From positions 1 to 7,558 of the forward strand of contig CAMFLG010000142.1 in assembly GCA_945957495.1 (NCBI GenBank): a DNA stretch of 7,558 nt. The letters are read 5' to 3'. How positions within the stretch are numbered: the first letter of the stretch is position 1; every line of letters begins with the position of its first letter. Positions 1-6,120 of this stretch are shown here, piece by piece. The notes beneath the pieces were generated by a model that worked only from the letters and a program-made list of their open reading frames with translations, did not search any database and was not told the DNA's origin. The translations under genes were made by a program, and so were the position numbers. Origin of the DNA: an uncultured Pseudorhodobacter sp. Lineage in GTDB: Bacteria > Pseudomonadota > Alphaproteobacteria > Rhodobacterales > Rhodobacteraceae.

Positions 1-17
1 GCTCTGCCCCGGACCCC

Positions 18-49
18 GGAGTATTTATGCCAATGTGAAAGGGCATGAG
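18..49 (+). repeat. Dispersed spacer repeat, copy 1 (mttB leader)
   Basis: A 32-base stretch starting GGAGTATTT and running through GTGAAAGGGCA matches positions 6083-6114 at 27 of 32 bases without gaps. Here it directly precedes the MttB-like gene, and its AAAGGG part (38-43) sits 6 bases before the ATG at 50, so the repeat appears to supply the ribosome binding site. From memory, spacers of the form GGAGTATTT followed by a short A/G-rich run are frequent in Rhodobacteraceae genomes; I could not check this. No mobility function is visible. Confidence 0.6.
38..43 (+). promoter_or_regulatory. Ribosome binding site deciding the mttB start
   Basis: AAAGGG lies 6 bases upstream of the ATG at 50. 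The alternative GTG start at 35 has only a GGAG at 18-21, about 13 bases upstream, which is too far for good initiation. The ATG at 50 is therefore preferred. Confidence 0.55.
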
Positions 50-1603
50 ATGAGCGAAGTTGGTGAAGTCTGCGAACCGGTGCGGTCGCGGCGGTCAGGT
101 GGGCGTGAGGCGCGGGTGGCGATGCGGGCAGCACCCCTGGCGGATGATGTGCGTCCGGTACGGCCCGGCATGGCGGGGGGGCAATACAAGCCGCTGACCG
201 AGGCGGGCATCGCGCAGATTCACGAAAGTGCCCTGCAGGCGCTGGAGCAGATCGGCCTGTCACAGGCGCCACCCTCGGGCGTGAAGATTTTGACAGAGGC
301 CGGGGCCATTCAGGGCGATGACGGCCGCATCCGGTTTCCGCGGGCGCTGGTCGAGGATATGCTGGCGGTGGCGGCGCGCAACATCACCCTGCACGCGCGC
401 GACCCCAAGCACGATCTGCACCTGTCGGGCACCAATGTGCATTTCGGCACGGCAGGGGCGGCGGTGCATATCGTCGATCCGATCACGCTGGATTACCGCG
501 AATCGACGGCGCAGGATCTGTATGACGCGGCGCGTCTGGTGGACAATCTGGACAACATCCATTTCTACCAGCGCACCATGGTTTGCCGCGACGTGGTGGA
601 CAACAAGGACATGGACCTGAACACGCTTTACGGCTGCCTTGCGGGCACCAAAAAGCATGTCGGCACCTCGTTCAGCGATCCGTCCCATGTCGCCGATTGC
701 TTTGACATGATCTACACCGTTGCGGGCGGCGAAGAGAAATGGCTGGAGCGGCCCTTCGTGTCGAACTCCAACTGCTTTGTCGTGCCGCCGATGAAGTTTG
801 CCGAGGAAAGCTGCATCACCATGGAGGATTGCATCCGCCGTGGCATGCCGATGCTGCTGCTGTCTGCGGGCCAGGCGGGGGCGACCTCGCCCGCGCCGAT
901 TGCGCTGACCATCGTGCAGGCGGTGGCGGAATGTCTGGCGGGCGTGGTTTACGCCAACGCGATCAAGAAGGGCGCGCCGTGTATCTTTGGCACCTGGCCT
1001 TTCGTTTCCGATCTGCGCACGGGGGCGATGTCGGGCGGATCGGCCGAACAGGCGCTGCTGACCGCAGGTTGCGCGCAGATGCACCGGTTCTATGACCTGC
1101 CGGGCGGGGCGGCGTCGGGAATTTCCGACAGCAAACTGCCGGATATGCAGGCCGGATGGGAGCAGGGGATTACCAACTCCTTGGCCGGGCTGGCCGGTTT
1201 GAACATGTGCTATGAGGCGGTGGGGATGCACGCCTCGCTTCTGGGGTTCTGTCTGGAAAGTCTGGTTCTGGGCGATGACCTGTTGGGGCAGGCGATGCGG
1301 CTGGTGCGCGGCATTGACGTGACGCCGGATTCGACCTCGATCGAGGCGATGAAGGAGGTTTGCCTTGGCGGGCCGGGGCATTATCTGGGGTCGGACCAAA
1401 CGCTGAAGCTGATGCAGACCGAGTATATCTACCCCAAGGTCGGCAACCGCATGTCGCCGAAAGAGTGGAATGAGGCGGGAAAACCGCTGTTGCTTGACGC
1501 CGCCATCGCTAGAAAGAACAGTATTCTGGCACGCGCCGGAAACGTCATTGATCCGCAGATCGACGCAGCCATCCGCGCCAAATACAACATCTATTTCAAG
1601 TGA
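50..1603 (+). CDS. Trimethylamine methyltransferase (MttB) family protein, non-pyrrolysine type
   Basis: A 517-residue cytoplasmic protein of the MttB superfamily. Characterised members demethylate quaternary or tertiary amines (for example glycine betaine, proline betaine, carnitine) and pass the methyl group to a cobalamin-binding protein. The N-terminus has an Arg-rich segment (RSRRSGGREAR, residues 12-22) followed by APLADDVRPVRPGM, a pattern I recognise from rhodobacterial MttB homologues. The C-terminal half carries the family-like stretch ISDSKLPDMQAG at residues 358-369. The frame is open throughout with no internal TAG, so it lacks the pyrrolysine of archaeal MttB and is unlikely to act on trimethylamine itself. 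The length is normal for the family (about 480-520). It is the first gene of an operon with an aldehyde dehydrogenase and a hydroxyacid dehydrogenase. The substrate is unknown, and no partner corrinoid protein is encoded in the window. Confidence 0.9.
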   Translation: MSEVGEVCEPVRSRRSGGREARVAMRAAPLADDVRPVRPGMAGGQYKPLTEAGIAQIHESALQALEQIGLSQAPPSGVKILTEAGAIQGDDGRIRFPRALVEDMLAVAARNITLHARDPKHDLHLSGTNVHFGTAGAAVHIVDPITLDYRESTAQDLYDAARLVDNLDNIHFYQRTMVCRDVVDNKDMDLNTLYGCLAGTKKHVGTSFSDPSHVADCFDMIYTVAGGEEKWLERPFVSNSNCFVVPPMKFAEESCITMEDCIRRGMPMLLLSAGQAGATSPAPIALTIVQAVAECLAGVVYANAIKKGAPCIFGTWPFVSDLRTGAMSGGSAEQALLTAGCAQMHRFYDLPGGAASGISDSKLPDMQAGWEQGITNSLAGLAGLNMCYEAVGMHASLLGFCLESLVLGDDLLGQAMRLVRGIDVTPDSTSIEAMKEVCLGGPGHYLGSDQTLKLMQTEYIYPKVGNRMSPKEWNEAGKPLLLDAAIARKNSILARAGNVIDPQIDAAIRAKYNIYFK

Positions 1604-1610
1604 GGACACC

Positions 1611-3041
1611 ATGATCTCTGCCAACATGACCAAGTTCTATATCAATGGAGCCTGGGTCGAGCCGAACTCCAAGAACCGCATGGGTGTTGAGAATCCCGCA
1701 ACGGAAGAGATCGTGGCCGAAGTGGCCCTGGGCAATGAGGCCGATATTGATGCGGCGATTGCGGCGGCGCGGGCGGCGTTTGATGGCTATACGGTCTGGC
1801 CGGTGGAAAAGCGCATCGCGCTGTTGCGCCGGGTGCTGGAGGTTTACAACGCCCGCTATGAGGATTTCGCGCAGGCGATGAGTACCGAGATGGGCGCGCC
1901 GATCGAATGGGCGCGTGGCGCGCAGGCCTGGGCGGGGCAGGTGCATATCGAGGCCACGATCAAGGCCGCCGAAGAGATGGTCTGGGAATACTCGCGTGGC
2001 TCGACCCGTATCGTTTACGAAGGCATCGGGGTTTGCGCGCTGATCACGCCGTGGAACTGGCCGATGAACCAGATCGCCTGCAAGGTGGCGCCGGCGCTGA
2101 TCGCGGGTTGCACCATGGTGCTGAAACCGTCAGAAATTGCGCCCTTGTCGGGGGTGCTGTTTGCGGAAGTGTGCCACGAGGCCGGGGTTCCGCCGGGGGT
2201 GTTCAACCTGGTCAACGGCACCGGGCCGGAGGTGGGCGCGCGCATGTCGGCGCATCCCGAGGTGGATATGGTGTCTTTCACCGGATCGACCCGTGCGGGC
2301 ACCGCCGTGGCAGCGGCAGCGGCCCCGACGGTGAAGCGTGTGGCGCAGGAATTGGGCGGCAAATCGGCCAACATCATCCTGCCGAATGCCGATCTGGCGG
2401 CGGCGGTGGCGGCGGGCGTGAACGCCATTATGTCGAACACAGGCCAATCCTGTGACGCGCCGACACGGATGTTCGTGCAGCGCAGCCAGCAGGCACAGGC
2501 GCTGGCCGTGGCGAAAGAAACCGCCGAGGCGCTTATCCCCGGCGATCCGCGGTTGGAAACCACCACGATGGGGCCGCTGATCTCAAAGGCGCAATACGAA
2601 AAGGTGCAGCGTCTGATTCAGGCCGGGATTGATGAGGGCGCGACCCTTGTGACCGGGGGTGTTGGCCGTCCGGCGGGGCTGAACCGCGGCTGGTTTGCGC
2701 AACCGACGATCTTTGGTGATGTGCAGAACGAGATGACGATTTCGAAAGAGGAAATCTTTGGCCCGGTTCTGGCGATCCTGCCCTATGACAGCGTCGAGGA
2801 CGCGGTGCGCATGGCCAATGATACGGTTTACGGTCTGGCCGCCTATATCGCCGGTCCGGTCGAAGATGCACGGCCCGTGGCGCGGCGTCTGCGCGCGGGC
2901 ACGGTGAACCTGAACTACCCGGATTGGGATACTTCGGCTCCCTTCGGCGGCTACAAGCAGTCGGGCAACGGCCGCGAATATGCCGATTGGGGCATCCATG
3001 ACTTCTGCGAGGTCAAGGGCATCGTCGGTTACGGCGCATAA
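1611..3041 (+). CDS. NAD(P)-dependent aldehyde dehydrogenase
   Basis: A 476-residue member of the ALDH superfamily, which oxidises an aldehyde to the carboxylate with NAD(P)+. Visible landmarks, in order: TPWNWP (146-151, with the oxyanion-hole Asn149), LKPSE (171-175, with Lys172 in the cofactor site), FTGST (223-227), ELGGKS with general base Glu247, GQSCDAPTR with nucleophile Cys281, EEIFGPV (380-386) and APFGGYKQSGNGRE near the C-terminus. All catalytic residues are intact and the length is typical. The start at 1611 is chosen because GAGGA at 1602-1606 precedes it by 4 bases; this ribosome site overlaps the TGA of the mttB-like gene, which implies cotranscription and probable translational coupling. 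A second in-frame ATG at 1626 is possible. The context suggests oxidation of an aldehyde formed during breakdown of a methylated amine, for instance a betaine-aldehyde-like compound. The exact substrate is not readable from the sequence. Confidence 0.95.
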   Translation: MISANMTKFYINGAWVEPNSKNRMGVENPATEEIVAEVALGNEADIDAAIAAARAAFDGYTVWPVEKRIALLRRVLEVYNARYEDFAQAMSTEMGAPIEWARGAQAWAGQVHIEATIKAAEEMVWEYSRGSTRIVYEGIGVCALITPWNWPMNQIACKVAPALIAGCTMVLKPSEIAPLSGVLFAEVCHEAGVPPGVFNLVNGTGPEVGARMSAHPEVDMVSFTGSTRAGTAVAAAAAPTVKRVAQELGGKSANIILPNADLAAAVAAGVNAIMSNTGQSCDAPTRMFVQRSQQAQALAVAKETAEALIPGDPRLETTTMGPLISKAQYEKVQRLIQAGIDEGATLVTGGVGRPAGLNRGWFAQPTIFGDVQNEMTISKEEIFGPVLAILPYDSVEDAVRMANDTVYGLAAYIAGPVEDARPVARRLRAGTVNLNYPDWDTSAPFGGYKQSGNGREYADWGIHDFCEVKGIVGYGA

Positions 3042-3051
3042 CACCGGATCG

Positions 3052-3081
3052 CGCGCGAAACCCCGCACAGGGTTTCGCGCG
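3052..3081 (+). other. Strong intercistronic hairpin between ALDH and dehydrogenase genes
   Basis: A perfect 12-bp stem pairs CGCGCGAAACCC (3052-3063) with GGGTTTCGCGCG (3070-3081) around a 6-base loop. It begins 10 bases after the ALDH stop and ends 29 bases before the next ATG. No T run follows, so it is not a classical intrinsic terminator. An RNA-stability or processing element, or a partial attenuator that lowers expression of the third gene, fits better. Confidence 0.6.
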
Positions 3082-3110
3082 ATGATCGCATCTGCGGGAG
3101 AGGGGGCTTC

Positions 3111-4010
3111 ATGCATTACGGATATATCGGCCTTGGCAATCTGGGGGCGAACTGTGCGGCTTGTCTGATCAAGGCGGGCTTTACGGTGACGGTGTTCGAT
3201 CTGAACCCCGCGCTGGCAGAGCGGTTGGTGGCGATGGGGGCAACGCTGGCGGACAGTGCCGAGGATTTGGCGGGATCGGTCGATCACGTCATCACCTGCC
3301 TGCCATCGCCTGCCGTGTCGGAAAAGGTGCTGCGCGCGATCCTGCCGCGGATGAAACCGGGTGCTTCGTGGCTGGAGATGTCCACCTTGGGGCGCGATGA
3401 TGTGCTGCGGCTGGCAAAGGTGGCAGAGGCGGCAGGCGTGCGGATGATGGAGCTGCCGGTCACGGGCGGCGTGCATCTGGCGGCGCAGGGCAAGATCACC
3501 ATGTTGCCCGGCGGCGATGCCGATCTGGTGGACCTGCACCGGCCGGCGCTGGCCGCGATGGGGGACCGGGTGTTCCACATGGGGCCGCTTGGCTCTTCGT
3601 CGATCATCAAGGTGATCACCAACATGCTGGCCTTCATCCACCTGAAGGCCTGTGGTGAGGCGCTGATGCTGGCCAAGCGCGGCGGGCTTGATCTGGGGCA
3701 GGCGTGGCATGCAATTGCCGCCTCGTCCGGCAATTCCTTCGTGCATGAAACCGAAGGCGCGCTGATCCTGAACGGGTCTTATGACATCGCGTTTTCGGTG
3801 GATCTGGCATTGAAGGATCTGGGCTTTGCGCTGGAATTCGGCCGCGAATTCGGCGTGCCGCTGGATCTGGCCTCGATGACCAACCAGACCTATATCGCGG
3901 CCAAGGCGGCCTATGGCGGCGCGGCGCAATCGCCGATGATCGCCAAGCTGCTGGAGGATCTGCTGGGCACCGATCTGCGGGCTGACGGGTTTCCGGCGCG
4001 GCTGGAATAG
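3111..4010 (+). CDS. NAD-binding hydroxyacid dehydrogenase, 3-hydroxyisobutyrate dehydrogenase family
   Basis: A 299-residue protein of the beta-hydroxyacid dehydrogenase family, which oxidises 3-hydroxy acids such as 3-hydroxyisobutyrate, tartronate semialdehyde or related compounds. The Rossmann motif GLGNLG is at residues 7-12. Asp30 at the end of the second strand (VFDLNP) suggests NAD rather than NADP. The substrate-binding signature appears as ELPVTGG (114-120) in place of the usual DxPVSGG. The catalytic lysine region is GSSSIIKVITN, with Lys167 and Asn171. A second conserved Lys235 lies in LALKDLGFAL. The start is supported by a purine-rich ribosome site, GGGAGAGGGGG at 3096-3106. It lies 69 bases after the ALDH gene on the same strand, with a hairpin between. 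Inferred role: a third oxidation step in the same catabolic route as the MttB-like protein and ALDH. The true substrate is unknown. Confidence 0.88.
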   Translation: MHYGYIGLGNLGANCAACLIKAGFTVTVFDLNPALAERLVAMGATLADSAEDLAGSVDHVITCLPSPAVSEKVLRAILPRMKPGASWLEMSTLGRDDVLRLAKVAEAAGVRMMELPVTGGVHLAAQGKITMLPGGDADLVDLHRPALAAMGDRVFHMGPLGSSSIIKVITNMLAFIHLKACGEALMLAKRGGLDLGQAWHAIAASSGNSFVHETEGALILNGSYDIAFSVDLALKDLGFALEFGREFGVPLDLASMTNQTYIAAKAAYGGAAQSPMIAKLLEDLLGTDLRADGFPARLE

Positions 4011-4016
4011 GGCGGC

Positions 4017-4031
4017 GTCCCGGGCCGGGAC
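4017..4031 (+). other. Small GC hairpin just after the dehydrogenase stop
   Basis: GTCCCG (4017-4022) pairs with CGGGAC (4026-4031) around a 3-base loop, starting 6 bases after the stop codon. There is no T tract. It may help protect the 3' end of the message together with the larger stem-loop downstream, or it may be a chance GC palindrome. Confidence 0.3.
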
Positions 4032-4052
4032 AGGCTTTGCACTAAGAAAAAT

Positions 4053-4104
4053 CAGACGGTTAGCGGGGGCGTTTAGCCCCCGTTAACTATTTTGCGCCCG
4101 TCTG
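4053..4104 (+). terminator. Stem-loop terminator after the mttB operon
   Basis: The inner stem pairs 4059-4070 with 4076-4087: 12 pairs with one G-T wobble and a GTTTA loop. TATTTT (4088-4093) follows, so it qualifies as a plausible Rho-independent terminator. A further 7-bp pairing, CAGACGG (4053-4059) with CCGTCTG (4098-4104), encloses both the inner stem and the T run and would compete for one base with it. It separates the operon from the PLP enzyme gene, which starts 61 bases beyond and presumably has its own promoter; I could not identify clear -35/-10 boxes. Confidence 0.65.
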
Positions 4105-4151
4105 GCATGGCTTGCCAATCCGCCGCCCGCACGAAAGAATGGCGCATCGGC

Positions 4152-4157
4152 AAGGAG
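4152..4157 (+). promoter_or_regulatory. Strong ribosome binding site of the PLP enzyme gene
   Basis: AAGGAG lies 7 bases upstream of the ATG at 4165, close to the consensus. It fixes the start and suggests independent, efficient translation. Confidence 0.75.
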
Positions 4158-4164
4158 CCTTCGC

Positions 4165-5268
4165 ATGGATTTGGACGCACAGAAACGCATCGCCACCCTT
4201 TTGCACCACCGCACGAAATCCGTGGCGCCGGGTGAGCCCTTGGCATTGGAAATCACCTCTTCCGCCACGTTTCACACGCCGGATGTGCCGGGGCTGAGCC
4301 GGATCTATGGCCGCACCGGCATGCCGACCTGGGAGGGGTTGGAGGCGCAACTGGCGATTCTGGAGGATGCGCCCTGCGTGGCCTTCCCGTCGGGCATGGC
4401 GGCGATTTCGGCGGCGCTGTTTGCCGGGTTGCAGGCGGGGCGGAAACTGGTGCTGCCGTCGGATGGCTATTACGTCAGCCGCATTCTGGGCAGCGACTTT
4501 CTGGCCCCCTTTGGCGTGGATGTGGTGGAAATCCCGACACGGGATTTCGAGACGGCGGATTTCACCGGGGCCTCGGTGGTTCTGCTGGAAACCCCGTCCA
4601 ATCCGGGGCTGGACGTGGTGGACATTGCCGCCATTGCCGCCCGCGTTCATGCGGCGGGGGGGATTGTGGTGGTGGACAACACCACGATGACGCCGCTGTT
4701 GCAGCGCCCGCTGGATCTGGGCGCCGATGTGGTGGTGGCCGCCGACACCAAGGCCCCTGCGGGGCATTCGGATGTGCTGTTTGGCCATGTCGCCAGCCGG
4801 AATGCCGATTTCATGGCGCGGGTGTTGAACTGGCGCCGCTTGTCAGGCGCGGTGCCGGGCGCGTTCGAGGCCTGGCTGGTGCATCGCGGGATCGAGACGC
4901 TGGAGGTGCGGCTGGAGCGGATGTGCGGCTCGGCCCAAGTGATTGCTGAGCGGTTGCGGGCGCATCCCAAGGTGCGCAACCTGCGCTATCCGGGCCTGCC
5001 CGATGATCCGTCCTATGCGGTGGCGCGGCGGCAGATGGCAGGGTTCGGATTTCTGATCGGGTTTGAATTGCAGGATGCTTTCGTGGCCGAAGAGTTCCTG
5101 ACGCGCTGTCCGCTGATCGCGCAGGCCACCAGTTTCGGGTCCACCCATACCTCTGGCGAACGCCGTATCCGTTGGGGCGACAAGGTGCATCCGGGCTTCA
5201 TCCGCCTGTCGGTGGGGTTGGAGCCGGTTGAGGTGCTATGGGCCGCGATGGTTGAGGCACTGGGGTAG
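4165..5268 (+). CDS. PLP-dependent trans-sulfuration enzyme (Cys/Met metabolism family; cystathionine gamma-lyase-like)
   Basis: A 367-residue fold-type I PLP enzyme of the Cys/Met metabolism family, which includes cystathionine gamma-synthases and gamma- and beta-lyases and methionine gamma-lyase. The family's phosphate-binding tetramer motif appears as YGRTGMPT (48-55), where the usual form is YxRxxNPT, so Met replaces Asn. SGMAA at 76-80 matches the phosphate loop; LETPSNP at 141-147 and VVDNT with Asp171 bind the pyridine ring. The Schiff-base lysine is Lys196 in DTKAPAGHSD, where most relatives have TKY before the GHSD. Arg347 in FIRLSVGLE is the likely substrate-carboxylate ligand. The ERRIRWGD segment (332-339) marks a subgroup usually annotated cystathionine gamma-lyase. 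It is slightly short for the family (about 380-400). The start is set by a near-consensus ribosome site. It stands alone between a terminator and a convergent operon. The reaction class is solid, the exact substrate uncertain. Confidence 0.87.
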   Translation: MDLDAQKRIATLLHHRTKSVAPGEPLALEITSSATFHTPDVPGLSRIYGRTGMPTWEGLEAQLAILEDAPCVAFPSGMAAISAALFAGLQAGRKLVLPSDGYYVSRILGSDFLAPFGVDVVEIPTRDFETADFTGASVVLLETPSNPGLDVVDIAAIAARVHAAGGIVVVDNTTMTPLLQRPLDLGADVVVAADTKAPAGHSDVLFGHVASRNADFMARVLNWRRLSGAVPGAFEAWLVHRGIETLEVRLERMCGSAQVIAERLRAHPKVRNLRYPGLPDDPSYAVARRQMAGFGFLIGFELQDAFVAEEFLTRCPLIAQATSFGSTHTSGERRIRWGDKVHPGFIRLSVGLEPVEVLWAAMVEALG

Positions 5269-5274
5269 GGCAGG

Positions 5275-5294
5275 CGGATTTTTCGAAAAATCCG
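5275..5294. repeat. Perfect palindrome, first of three hairpins
   Basis: A 20-base perfect inverted repeat centred on TTCGAA (arms CGGATTTTTC and GAAAAATCCG), starting 7 bases after the stop of the PLP enzyme gene. The A/T runs in both arms would give T-rich RNA on either strand. It may contribute to bidirectional termination between the converging genes. Confidence 0.6.
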
Positions 5295-5297
5295 GGG

Positions 5298-5317
5298 CGG
5301 AGCCTTTGAAGGCTCCG
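5298..5317. repeat. Hairpin, second of three
   Basis: CGGAGCCTT (5298-5306) pairs with AAGGCTCCG (5309-5317), 9 bp with a 2-base centre. It is separated by only 3 bases from the preceding palindrome and 2 bases from the next. A GC-rich stem placed between two A/T-rich palindromes gives a compact triple-hairpin block. Confidence 0.6.
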
Positions 5318-5319
5318 GT

Positions 5320-5341
5320 CCGATTTCTTCGAAGAAATCGG
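5320..5341. repeat. Perfect palindrome, third of three hairpins
   Basis: A 22-base perfect inverted repeat (CCGATTTCTTC with GAAGAAATCGG) that again has a TTCGAA centre. It is 36 bases before the end of the convergent SDR gene. Together with the two preceding hairpins it fills most of the gap between the convergent genes and is the best candidate for a two-way terminator, although no classical long T tract follows on either strand. Confidence 0.6.
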
Positions 5342-5376
5342 GCGCGCGCACGCTGTTCGATGCAGCGCGGCCGGGG

Positions 5377-6033
5377 TCAGAGGGCGTTCAGGATACCGGC
5401 TGCCACATCGCGGGGATGGGTCAGGGCGGCGCGATCCTCGCCGGGGTAGAACCGCGCGCGGGTGGCGGTGGGCATCGGATCAGGCGTGACGATGCGCACC
5501 TGCGGGCCGATCTTGGCATTTTCGGCGGCCCAACTGCGGGCCAGCGCGATTTGGGCGGCCTTGCTGGCGCCGTACGCGCCAAAGAATTTCTCGCCGCCAC
5601 GCGGATCGTCAAAGAACAGCGCCTGCCCTGCGCCTTCGCGCAGCAGCGGTTCTATCATCGGGATCAGCGCGCCGGTGGCGCGGACGTTGGTGGCGATGGA
5701 TTTCTCCCAATCCTTCAGGTCCAATGATCCTGCCGGGGCCAAAGGCGCCACATGCACTGCCGGATGCGCCCAAAGCTGCAGCCCGCCCCAGCGTTGGTGG
5801 ATCGACAGGCACAAGTGCCGCATGGCGTCGTCGTTGGTCACGTCCATCGGTGCCAGCGTCAGGCTGCCTGCGCCGGGCAGGCCCAGCGATTTAACCCGGT
5901 CGTCCAGTTCCTCCAGCCCGCCGACGGTGCGGGCGACGGCCACCACATGCCAGCCACGCGCGCAAAGTTGTTCGGCAAGGGCGGCACCAAGGCCGCGCGA
6001 GGCGCCGGTGATCAGGGCGATGGATTGGGTCAT
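5377..6033 (-). CDS. Short-chain dehydrogenase/reductase (SDR) with divergent active site
   Basis: A 218-residue protein of the SDR superfamily (NAD(P)-dependent oxidoreductases). The cofactor motif TGASRGLG is at residues 9-16, and AR at 34-35 after the second strand suggests possible NADP use. MDVTND (63-68) matches the adenine-binding Asp-Val element, Asn116 is in TNV, and the catalytic pair Tyr154/Lys158 is present in YGASK. Two classical elements are missing. The NNAG motif reads AHPA (89-92), and the catalytic serine region reads FFDDPRGG, with Asp142-Asp143 where Ser-Ser is usual. It is at the short end of the classical SDR range (about 250). The start has a GGAG about 10 bases upstream (6044-6047 on the complement). 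It lies 87 bases downstream of the DUF1801 gene in the purF strand. Function unknown; reduced or altered catalysis is an inference. Confidence 0.85.
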   Translation of the reverse strand: MTQSIALITGASRGLGAALAEQLCARGWHVVAVARTVGGLEELDDRVKSLGLPGAGSLTLAPMDVTNDDAMRHLCLSIHQRWGGLQLWAHPAVHVAPLAPAGSLDLKDWEKSIATNVRATGALIPMIEPLLREGAGQALFFDDPRGGEKFFGAYGASKAAQIALARSWAAENAKIGPQVRIVTPDPMPTATRARFYPGEDRAALTHPRDVAAGILNAL

Positions 6034-6063
6034 GGGCTTCTTTCTCCGGGCAGCGCCAGCGGT

Positions 6064-6077
6064 GAGGCTGGAGCCTC
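6064..6077. repeat. Short inverted repeat beside the spacer repeat
   Basis: GAGGCT (6064-6069) and AGCCTC (6072-6077) form a 6-bp stem with a 2-base loop, adjoining the dispersed repeat at 6083-6114. It is short and may simply be the GC-rich flank of that repeat. Confidence 0.3.
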
Positions 6078-6082
6078 CGGCG

Positions 6083-6114
6083 GGAGTATTTCAGCCAAGG
6101 TGAAAGGGCAAGGG
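6083..6114 (+). repeat. Dispersed spacer repeat, copy 2 (between DUF1801 and SDR genes)
   Basis: Matches positions 18-49 at 27 of 32 bases, given in the same plus-strand orientation, although the flanking genes are on the minus strand. It occupies over a third of the 87-base spacer between the stop of the DUF1801 gene (6121) and the start of the SDR gene (6033). Here its GTGAAAGGG part cannot serve as a ribosome site for either neighbour, so translation initiation is not the common function of the two copies. Confidence 0.6.
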
Positions 6115-6120
6115 GGGCGA

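Noticed and set aside
50..1603. Possible pyrrolysine-containing trimethylamine methyltransferase
   Set aside because: No in-frame TAG exists within the gene, and the reading frame reaches a normal TGA at family length, so the pyrrolysine type is excluded.
1470..1610. Extended N-terminus for the aldehyde dehydrogenase
   Set aside because: The extra 47 codons lie in a different frame of the mttB-like gene and do not look like ALDH; the ATG at 1611 has a good ribosome site and gives the normal ALDH length.
260..1633. Long open frame of 457 codons antisense to the mttB-like gene
   Set aside because: The translation is low-complexity, rich in Arg, His and Gln, shows no recognisable motif, and mirrors a well-supported gene; long antisense frames are expected in GC-rich coding DNA.
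2583..3929. Long open frame of 448 codons antisense to the ALDH and dehydrogenase genes
   Set aside because: It spans two real genes plus the hairpin spacer, has no domain signature or ribosome site, and has the same shadow composition.
4037..4065. Possible promoter TTGCAC plus TTAGCG ahead of the PLP enzyme gene
   Set aside because: The -10 box is poor and falls inside the terminator stem; not enough to call.
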